In this document: one piece after another, positions 55,823-64,000 of the stretch | Numbering within the stretch: the first letter of the stretch is position 1 | Layout of the letters: every line of letters begins with the position of its first letter | Assembly: GCA_028023455.1 (NCBI GenBank) | Contig: JAQFVV010013368.1 | Coordinates: 1 to 64,000, forward strand | Reading direction: 5' to 3' | Length of the DNA: 64,000 nt | Origin: Epiperipatus broadwayi | Taxonomy: Eukaryota > Onychophora > Udeonychophora > Euonychophora > Peripatidae | Program-made: the position numbers and the translations under genes | The notes under the pieces: generated by a model | What the model was told of the DNA's origin: nothing | Seen by the model: only the letters and a program-made list of their open reading frames with translations | The model's database searches: none

Positions 55823-56530
55823 TGTAAAGAGAGAATAATAATAATTTCATTTATTCCAAGTGCTGAACAACAGCATATAGCCAATTACAGATTGCATGTT
55901 AATAGTAAAGGGAATATACAAAATGCATATTTTATAAAAGTAAAAGGAAATAATGAACAAAGAAATAAAAAAAAAATATATACGAATAAATTTAATCAAA
56001 AATGACCTTCAAATTTAAGAACATTGCAAAATTACTTGGAATCTAAATCAAAATTATTATTATTAATAAAAATCTGATTATACAAAAACAAAGTTGCATG
56101 AATAAAGGAGAAAATGTAAAACCATTATAATGACAAACTTGAATATAATACATAGAAACAGATTGAGTATCACACTCACAAGATTAACAACTGGAATTAT
56201 AACAGATAGAATAAGTTTGTTGATTTATGATTTGGTAAAGAAATTTAAGATCCCTATATTTTCATCTAGAAGGTGAAGTCCAATTCTATTCTGCAGAAAA
56301 AACATATTTGGAGAATTTATTAAACACTGATTGTAATAAACTACACCCTTGTTTAGAATTAGGATTCCAAATGATTGAACAATATTCAGTGCTGAGAAGA
56401 ACCAATGATAAAAATAATATGAGTTTTGTATCATCACTGAAACTATAACCATGCCTAACAATGCCAGCCATGATTTTAAAAGCTTTGCCAACAATTATTT
56501 ATTTAAGTGAGGAAGAATTGGACCATTAAT

Positions 56531-56546
56531 AAGTCTCCCAGATCTT
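56531..56546 (+). repeat. 16-bp target duplication, left of the SINE
   Basis: AAGTCTCCCAGATCTT is repeated exactly at 56621-56636, on the other side of the SINE. Confidence 0.92.
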
Positions 56547-56620
56547 CTCTTTTTCGTATGTCATAGCATCGGCCGGGAGGCGAAACTGCTACGCTGACCT
56601 CTCGGCTAACAATGCTTGAC
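56547..56620 (-). mobile_element. Small tRNA-derived SINE, minus strand
   Basis: On the minus strand it begins GTCAAGCATTG, then GTTAGCCGAGAGGTCAGCG (A-box-like), a GC-rich middle (CGCCTCCCGGCCG) and GATGCTATGACATACG with a short A-rich end. It shares its start and end with the copy at 52387-52481. Perfect 16-bp target duplications flank the 74-bp insert. Confidence 0.85.
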
Positions 56621-57024
56621 AAGTCTCCCAGATCTTTTTGGGATTTAATAGTATTAATTTTATAAGAATTAATAAACTAAAGATCAGTCTTTGTAGAAAA
56701 AATTTAAAACCTCATATTTTTTAGAATATGAAGTAAGGGAACATTTACTAAAATTAATTGACATATTATTTAGATTACACCAAGAACTAGAGTTATCAAT
56801 TTCCTTTTGAAAGAGAGTGCAATTAATCACTGATGAGATTCTTTTAAAACATTTAATGATCAGCATAACAAGAAGATAATGGTGCTAACATATCACCCTG
56901 AAGAACACCTAAATTACATTCAAAAGTAGATGAAAATTGACATATACTGTACAACTACAGAAAAAGAATTGAAACCAAAGAATAAGTTTAGTAAAAAAAA
57001 TCCATTTTCTACAATTTGTGATTG

Positions 57025-57385
57025 TTATACCTCCCTAAGGCTAATCCTTTTTATATCCAGATAGAAAGTGCCTATACTGGAAACAATTAAAAACTTGTTT
57101 AAGTGCATCTATTCAGGATTGACTATTAATTGCCCCCATCCTCAAGCCTATATCTTCAACCCTGGATATGAGGACATTGACATCCATTATGAAGGGTCTG
57201 ATTTACCTATGTAATGCCATGATTTTTGCATGGACAAAACTTTGCTGTAATCTTTGTCCATTTCGAGTCATGCAAGCTTAGTCACCTATCTCTGAGGTAC
57301 CAAACCCCAGGTCCTTCCCATTGCTCCTATGGATGACTGTAGTCATCTTAGGTTATGTAATGCAGGATATGTCATCAGTGAACTT
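57025..57385. repeat. Unidentified insertion in the LINE
   Basis: This segment is richer in C and G than the LINE DNA on both sides and separates parts of the reverse transcriptase. It contains no open frame or tRNA-like box that I recognise. Confidence 0.45.
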
Positions 57386-58399
57386 TTTTCTTCTTTGAAT
57401 AAACCATTTAATGTATCCTATTTTTAATCTTATCACATGAGTTGTAACCAAATTACAGAATAAAATTTCCTATATTTTATAAAAAAAATAAAAAAAAAAG
57501 TATTCTACTTTATCAAAGGCTTTTGATAAATCAAAATAAATAACATCAAATTTCTGCTGACCCTCAATCATGTGCTATATGATCTTAAATTGTGAGCAAA
57601 TTAATTTTTACAGATCTATTAGGAATAAAATCATGTGAAAAAGAAATGATTTTACTAATAATAGAAATAGTTTTATTATAAACGTAACTCTCAAAAATTT
57701 GAGCAGTGGTATGTAAAATAGAAATGTCTCTAGTTGTTAACACAATTGTGGGAGCCATTCTTAAAACTTCGTATCATTTTGGCACATTTAAGAACATCAG
57801 GAAAAGCAGGGGAATTAAGTGACAAATTAAAAATAAAGATGAGGTGCTGAAATGAATTCAGTTAGATCTTTGTAAAGAAAGCAACGAATATTAACATAAT
57901 CTAAACTAGAAGTTTTAAGTCGCTTGATGGCTACAATAACATCGTCCCTAGAGATAGAATTGTTTATACAATGAACAATGGGAGAATTGCATGGTAATGT
58001 AGTTTTTGAAGATGTTATATGTTGTAATGAATATAAGTCACCAAAATGTTTGAAAAAAATCTTCTGCATTAACTATGGAACCATAATAATAATAATAACA
58101 CAGTAGCACCAATTATTATTATTATTATTATTTATTGATTGAATGTTAATATATATATTAATGGACAATTTATTTGTGTTATATATATATATATAAAGAG
58201 AGAGAATAACTCCAAATAAGCAGAACTTATGTGAGGGGTTAGAGTCATTATATTAATTACAAAAAATAAAAATAAAATAAAAGACAATATATGTACATTA
58301 ATCATCTAAAAAAATCATATAGAGAATACCTTATAAAGATTAATGGAAACAATAAACTATAAATAAAGCAAATGGATATAAAAATTAATTACAGAGGGG

Positions 58400-58770
58400 G
58401 AAAAAAGGAACAGATATATATCACATGATCACCATTTTTTATGCTTGCTTTTAACTGTTACTAAAACTGGCAAAACTCACTATACGTATTGTCACACACA
58501 GCAAGCTAGAGTAATCAATGGATTCCAGAAGGCTTGTGCATAAAATCCCCATCTAGTGCCTACTCATCCAATATCCTTTCTGGCCTGTGGGCTTCATCAG
58601 TGAGGAGCATTGGATCTGAGAGCACTGCACCTAACTAGTCTGGGGATATTGGATGAGTAGGCACTAGATGGGGATTTTATGCACAAGCCTTCTGGCATCC
58701 ATTGATTACTCTGGTTGGCACAAGGTGGCACTACTGTATGGAGAGTTTTGCCTGTTTTAAGAACAAATGT
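58400..58770. repeat. Palindromic repeat family C, copy 6, nested in a LINE
   Basis: The arms (about 58425-58600 and 58640-58760) are inverted complements with CAAGGTGGCACTACTGTATG and TGGAGAGTTTTGCC on the right side. On the minus strand near 58610-58570 are CTCCTCA, CTGATGA, AGCCCACAGGCC and AGAAAGG, where a deletion has removed the cleavage site. Confidence 0.85.
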
Positions 58771-58979
58771 GCAATACATACAAATGTTAAAACAATCGTT
58801 ATCATCATTATCATGCTAATAAATACCGCTATGATTACAGACAATACAATATCCAAAATTTCAAACATTTCTTGAATATATAAAAAAGATAAATAGTCAA
58901 CATCTATCGAGTAATCAGTAACAAAAGAATTAAACATTCTGAAATGGTTGTAACTAAATTGCCTTAGACTACGTTCCAA
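58731..58979 (-). CDS. Small hydrophobic open frame downstream of the LINE reverse transcriptase
   Basis: This 82-codon frame contains LRQFSYNHFRMFNSFVTDYS and a strongly hydrophobic stretch (DIVLSVIIAVFISMIMMITI). The inverted LINE copy has the related DNA at about 61645-61790, where the frame is broken but similar residues (QFSYN, FNSF) can be read. It may be a short downstream ORF of the LINE with a membrane segment, or conserved 3' sequence without coding function. It continues into the nested family C repeat, which supplies the last residues. Confidence 0.3.
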   Translation of the reverse strand: MERSLRQFSYNHFRMFNSFVTDYSIDVDYLSFLYIQEMFEILDIVLSVIIAVFISMIMMITIVLTFVCIAHLFLKQAKLSIQ

Positions 58980-60050
58980 GTAAAATATCTGTCAATGTCA
59001 ATTGAAAATTCTTAGCTAAGTGGTTATTTACAACAGACACTGTATAGCACTATAAGCAACGATGATGACATATATCAATAATAATTCTATACTTATATAG
59101 TTTGAAAAGAGACAACACATAAGAATTAACATACATATGATGCACAGAATTGAATGTAGGCATATCAAAAATAATAAGCATGATATAATTTTTTAAAGTA
59201 TATAATGAGGATAGTGAGTAAGCAGTGCACTCACTCTAAATGTAAATATAACACAATATACTTTGATAACAAGCAACGTAAACAGTCATCAAAGTAGGTC
59301 AAGGCAAGAATTTTACTAGATAAAACCAAGAACGTAAGTAGGCGGTAAAGCTTGATCAAGATAACTTTGAATCAATGAATGGTTATTAATAAAAATGATA
59401 TCATATGGAATGAACTTTATATTGATTACAAATCCTAATACTAATTGGATGTGAAGAATATTTATAAGAAAATAGAATACCTGTCATCTTAATTCAATTG
59501 ATGGTTAAATAATTTAGCATAAACCAGTTACTAATTAATGCCAGATGTTTTATTAATCACTTGTTTATGAATACTATATGAAGCCGCATTATAAGACAGA
59601 GCAGTATCATCAGCAAAACCATAAATCACTGAATTCAAAAGTAAACTAAAAATGTCATTCTTATATATTAAAAATAATATAAGGCTGAGTGCAACTCCGT
59701 GATTAACAAATCTAAAATCATTAACACCATACATTTTAATAACCCATTTTCTGGATAACTTATTAATCAGAAAGTAAAACGATCTTGAAAACCATATGAA
59801 CACAATCGATGTATAAGAATTGCATGATCAACAGAGTCAAATGCTTCAGATAAATCAAAATAACCAGTTAATGTCTTAAGACATTTATCTAATGATGTTA
59901 AATTGTGAATAATTACAAAGAGTATCTAAAATATTTTTTCCAGCAAAAAAACCCCAAACTGTGTACAAAAATCTCTTTATGCATATTCAAGAATGACATT
60001 AAAGGTATTCTAAAAAAAATACAATGTTGATCATTTTCATTGGAAAAGAT

Positions 60051-60549
60051 ATTGCTTAGAATTGCTTGGAAGAGTCTTATTAAGAATATTAAATGCGATA
60101 TTAAAATAGCTAAAAATATTACGTTGAATATTAATGTATTAATATTTCATTGAAAATGCAAAACAATTCTTTGATTAAAAAACTCAATCAAAATAATTTT
60201 ATTAAAAATATTGATAATATATTAGAGGTACATTGCTGAACCACTTAATAATTTCTTTATGTAGATATACATGCCACATATGGATCCACCTATTAGTTAT
60301 TTGACTTCTAAATTTATTTCTGATTTTTGTCTTTTCCTTAGATGTTTCTCACAGACAGTTATCGTACTTAATAGATAAATTGAAAAAAAATCATTCTTCT
60401 GATTTAGATTTTTAAGTTCAAAAATTTATAAAGAGAATAAGTTTGCTTGTATACTCATTTCAGTTTACTTACTTAATCTTTTTTTGTCTGTGATGTATTT
60501 CCTGTGTGTTTAATAAGTGGTTGTTATTATGCTATATTTAAAAGTTATG
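60051..60549. other. AT-rich spacer between head-to-head LINE copies
   Basis: Parts may belong to the 5' portions of the neighbouring LINE copies. Nothing definite was recognised. Confidence 0.35.
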
Positions 60550-62205
60550 ATCTATTAACTACATGAACAATTACAGGCCTATTTCAGTTATTTCTGTTAT
60601 TGCCAAGTTATTTGAGATAACAGCCAAGAATAAGATACCATTCTTGAATATAATAAATTGATTTCTGTACTCCAGTTTAGTTTTTCCTGCCAGAAAGAGT
60701 ACTTTGGATGCTCTTTGTAGTCATGTACATAATTTAATGTCATCATTGAATAATGGCCTCAAAATAGCAGCTATGTATTTGGATTTATCTAAAGCATTGG
60801 ATTCTGATCATCATACAATTCTACATCGATTATATTCATATGATTTTTGAGTTCATTCTGCATTATGGTTAAAAAGTTATTTAAAAGACAGAAAACCAGC
60901 TACCAAAATACATAGTGTTCCACAAAAATCTGGTATTGGTCCTATATTATTTTTGGTATATGTAAGTGATATTTTGTTTACCTTTGGATTCAATGACTTA
61001 TGGTTTTGCTGATGATATTGCTTTGTCTTGAGATACTGTTGTATATAATATTCTTGAATAGGTGATTAATAAGGATCTGACATTAATTAGTAATTGACTT
61101 GTGCTAAACTGTTTAACTCTGTCAATCATAATAAAATGAAGGGTATTCTATTTTATACTTTTTACATTTATTTAATATCGGTATTTGTGGTTAATATAAA
61201 TTTTATTCCAATAGTATTTGTAATTGGTTTTTATTGACTTGAGATTATGATGATCAAGTCATATTGCTTATTTATGTTTTCGGTTATGCAAAAATAATAG
61301 TTTTCTTATTTAATGAAATTCTTGCCTAGGTCTATTTGATAACTATTTACGTTGCTTGTTATCAAAGTATATTGTGTTATAATATCTATTTGGGTAGTTC
61401 TACTGTTTATTCACTATCCTCATTATGTACTTTATAAAATCATGTATATTATTTTTTGTAGACTTAGATTTACTCTGTACTTAATATTAATGATAATTTT
61501 TGTGTATTGTCTGTTGGTGAACTTTAATAAGTATTGAATGATTGTTGATATATATTATCAGCATTTTTTTTTGTATTATAGAAGATCAATTGTAAATACT
61601 CATTTAAAACCAAAAAATTTCAAGTTTTAGCTTGGAAAGTAATCTTAGGCAATTTAGTTACAATGATGGCGGACTATTTAATTCTTTTGAAGCTGACTAG
61701 TCAACAGACATTGACCACAATGATTTTATATATTTAAGACATGTTTGAAACTTGGGTTATTATATTATCTATAATATTTTTGTTATTGTTTTATTATTTA
61801 TATATGTCATACATGATTAATGTGTAACTATTGATTTGTCTTGTGTAATTAATTTTTATATTTCACACCTTTATAATTTATTTTGTATTAATCATTGTTT
61901 AGATATTATTTGTCTTGTGTAATTTTTATATTTATTTCACACATTTATAATTTATTGTTTGTATTAATCATTGTTTGGATATGATTTGTCTTATGCAATT
62001 AATTTTTATATTTATTTCACACATTTATAATTTGTTTGTATTAATCATTGTTTCAATATGATTAATATATATATATATTCTTAATTTTTGCTTTGTAATT
62101 ATTTTGGAATGTAATGATTTATGAATAACTCCTCACACAAGTTCTGCTTGTTTGAAGTTTTTCTATTTTCTTTTATGTATATTGTTCATTTAATAAATCA
62201 ATAAA
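60550..62205 (+). pseudogene. Jockey/CR1-type LINE, third copy, plus strand, with 3' region
   Basis: The plus-strand translation gives NYRPISVISVIAKLFE (60568-60615), LQFSFSCQKEYF or LPERSTLDALCSHVHN depending on frame, AAMYLDLSKALDSDHHTIL (motif A, about 60768-60825), SGIGPILFLVYVSDILF (60930-60980) and YGFADDIALS (motif C, about 61000-61030). Stops and frameshifts interrupt it. The long 3' region (61150-62205) includes a 75-bp tandem repeat and ends AACTCCTCACACAAGTTCTG near 62130, matching the inverted copy at 58190-58240. The 5' endonuclease region is missing. Confidence 0.82.
61833..62060. repeat. Three tandem units of about 75 bp in the LINE 3' region
   Basis: Units begin at about 61833, 61908 and 61983, each with GATTTGTCTTGTG-like, CACACATTTATAATTT-like and TATTAATCATTGTTT segments. 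Tandem repeats are common in the 3' regions of LINEs. Confidence 0.8.
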
Positions 62206-63655
62206 TTTGCTTGTTCCTCATTCCTTTCTTTCTCCTTCTTTATCTCTTCTTCATCTTCTCTTTATTTTCTTTCTCTTCTTCCTTATTCTTTACTTTCCTC
62301 TTCCTTTTCCTCTTTTTCTTTCTTCTTCCACATATGTTTCTTCCTCTTCTTTTATGTTGTTATATTTCTTTTTCTTTCTTTATCTTTCCCTTATTTTTTC
62401 TATTTTTTCCTTTTCTTTTTTCCTACTCTTTTTTTTTCTTCCTTTTTTTCCTCTTTATTTTTTCTCTTTTTCTATTTTTCCCCCTTTCTTTCCACCTTGC
62501 CTTTGGCTTTTGTCTCATTTTCTGTCTTTTTTCCTTTTTCTCATCTTTCTTTTTTCTCATGTTTTCTTCTTTATTTTCTCCTTTTTCTTTTTTCTCATCA
62601 CTCTTTTTACTTTCTTCTTATTCTTTTTCTCCCCTTCTTTGTCTTCTTCATCCTCATTATTTGTTATTCCTCTTCCTTCTTTTTTTCTTTTCTTCCTCCT
62701 CTTTTTCATCCATCTTTTTTGTCTTTTTTCTTTTTCTCTTTTCTTCATCTTTTTCTTATTTCTTTAGCTTTTTTCTTCTTTTTTTCTCTGTCCTCTTCTC
62801 CATCTTTTCTCTTTTTCCTTGTCTTTTTTCTCTTTCTTCTTTTCTTTGTTTTTTCTTCCCTCCTTTTTTCATCTGTTTTCTTTTTCTCTTCCTCCTCTTA
62901 TTTACCTTTTCCCCACATTCTTTCTCTTTCTCCTCTTTTCTTTAGTCTCTTTTTCCTCTTTTTTATGGTCCTTTTTCTAATTTTCCATTCTTTCTTTTTT
63001 CTTGTTCCTCTTGCTCTACTTCATTCTTTTTCATTTTCCTCCTCCTTTTCTTCTTTCTTCATTCTCTTTTTTCTTATTTTTTCTTTTCCTTTCTTCCTTC
63101 TCATCTTTTTATCTTCTTTCTTCATCTTTTTTCTCTCTTCTTGTTCCTTCCTCCTCTTCTTTGTCTCTTTTCACCTATCTCTTCCTTATTTTTTACTTTA
63201 CCTCTTCCTTTTTTCTCTTCCTCTTCTCCATTTTCTTTCTTTTCATCTTTTTTCCTCTTCTTTGTTTTCTTGGTTTTTCCTCGTCCTTCTTTTTTGTCTT
63301 TTTTCTTCCTTCTCCTCATCTTTTTCTTCTTTTTTGTCTTTATTTTTAATTGTCTTCTCACTCTTACTCTTCTTCATTATCTTACTTCCTCCTCTTTTTC
63401 ATTTTCTTCATCTTATTGTTTTTTCCTCTTATTTCTTTCTATTCTTTCTTTTTTCTACCCTTGTCCTTCTGTTTATCTTTCTTCTTTCTCTTCCCATTTT
63501 TCTTCTTTGCCCTTCTTCATCTTGTTTTTTTTAATCTTTTTCCTTTTTCTTTCTCTTCTCTTTTGTCTATTTTCTTTTTTCCTTTTTCTTTTCTTTCTTC
63601 TTTTTCATTTTTTCTTCCACTTTGTTTTTTTCATGTTCTTTTTTTTTCTTTCTTT
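62206..63655. repeat. 1.45-kb imperfect polypyrimidine tract
   Basis: The plus strand is almost wholly C and T (TTCTT, TTTCTCC and similar), with scattered A and G, for about 1,450 bp. It begins just after the LINE 3' end and stops sharply near 63656. The long Phe/Ser/Leu-rich frames on the plus strand and Lys/Arg/Glu-rich frames on the minus strand are by-products. Such tracts can adopt triplex (H-DNA) structures. Confidence 0.92.
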
Positions 63656-64000
63656 TCAAAATGGGAAAAGTTAGTTTAGATTTGGTGGATGTTTAAATAA
63701 ACATGGAAAGATTTGTTGGTGATTTGGTGTCTGTCTGCGACACTAGAAAAGCAAGAGTTAATAATTAATGATGTAAAAGAACAAATTGAAGTAACAGAGG
63801 CTTGCTCACAGCATTGAGAATGTAGGATTTTATTATGTTGAACATGGGAATATTAATACAATAATTTGTAATATTGCAAAAATATTTAAAATTGTGGGCT
63901 TTAATGTCAAAGATTTAATTTCAGTTTTTCATTTGTAAATGGATTTAAGCCTATTATAAAAGTATGTTTTTAAAGAAGAAAGTTAGAGATTCATTTTTGT
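63656..64000. other. AT-rich DNA, nothing recognised
   Basis: No gene or known repeat was recognised up to the window end. Confidence 0.4.

Larger units (their letters stand above)
55835..58075 (-). pseudogene. Jockey/CR1-type LINE, reverse transcriptase and C-terminus, first copy
   Basis: On the minus strand the order is HFGDLYSLQHITSS and NNSISRDDVIVAIKRLKTSS (58040-57930, region before the reverse transcriptase), then QQKFDVIYFDLSKAFDKVEY (about 57560-57500, motif A). Next is EIDNSSSWCNLNNMSINFSK (about 56805-56745, after motif C), then EYCSIIWNPNSKQGCSLLQS (about 56390-56330). The last is typical of the region after the catalytic core in jockey/CR1-like LINEs. The FADD motif is not visible. 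Two insertions interrupt the copy: a SINE (56547-56620) and an unidentified segment (57025-57385). It is inactive. Confidence 0.8.
58110..60050 (-). pseudogene. Jockey/CR1-type LINE, second copy with its 3' region
   Basis: On the minus strand, reverse transcriptase motifs lie at 59803-59531: a decayed motif B (VALSLILFLIYKNDIFSLLL) and FADDTALSYNAASYS, motif C. Upstream at about 59860-59815 is the region encoding the SKAFD-type motif, frame-broken. Downstream follow a conserved 3' region that matches 61310-62205 in the opposite orientation and a 3' end near 58190-58110 (GAACTTATGTGAGGGGTT on the plus strand). A family C repeat (58400-58770) is nested within it. The copy is inactive. Confidence 0.78.

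Noticed and set aside
62207-63679. Several long open frames on the plus strand (up to 345 codons) and Lys/Glu-rich frames on the minus strand
   Set aside because: They are by-products of a polypyrimidine tract. The proteins are only Phe, Ser and Leu or only Lys, Arg and Glu, with no domain structure.

Overview
The window is non-coding animal DNA, very AT-rich and packed with decayed transposable elements. I find no host gene exon, tRNA gene or rRNA gene that I would defend. Several features point to an invertebrate animal: Penelope-like elements with GIY-YIG endonucleases, an RTE/BovB-type LINE, a CR1-like LINE whose ORF1 combines PHD and SGNH domains, Ty3/gypsy fragments, hAT transposons and tRNA-derived SINEs. 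The style resembles large mollusc or cephalopod genomes, but the sequence alone does not prove a taxon.

Layout. 1-5 kb: a 260-bp tandem duplication, then copies of a tRNA-like repeat, two of them at the ends of an inverted pair of Penelope-like (PLE) fragments. 5-11 kb: palindromic repeats, a PLE reverse transcriptase/GIY-YIG remnant and a gypsy integrase remnant. 13.5-18.1 kb: an RTE fragment split by a 3,785-bp hAT element with exact 8-bp target duplications. 19.9-32.2 kb: a CR1-like LINE copy of about 4.85 kb followed by a head-to-tail series of 5'-truncated copies, plus one copy in the opposite orientation joined to an RTE fragment. 32.2-35.5 kb: a nearly complete RTE element whose 985-codon frame has only three stop codons and no frameshift. 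36-53 kb: palindromic repeats, a degenerate tandem array, a gypsy gag remnant, PLE and RTE remnants, a hAT transposase scrap and a small SINE. 55 kb: a G/A homopolymer block that looks like an assembly artefact. 55.8-62.2 kb: three inactive copies of jockey/CR1-type LINEs. 62.2-63.7 kb: a 1.45-kb polypyrimidine tract.

The most interesting signal is a set of hammerhead-ribozyme-like cores (CTGANGA, hairpin, GAA, then a very short stem III and a cleavage base). They occur inside several unrelated-looking families of short palindromic repeats. The best are at 6873-6914, 42504-42542 and 48959-49000, all read on the minus strand. In the two-armed elements the left arm carries the motif on the minus strand and the right arm carries it on the plus strand. 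Hammerheads of this minimal kind are known from Penelope-like elements, and true PLE protein remnants lie in the same window. I therefore infer that the palindromes are non-autonomous, ribozyme-carrying relatives of PLEs. Fold prediction, covariation and genome-wide alignment would be needed to test this.
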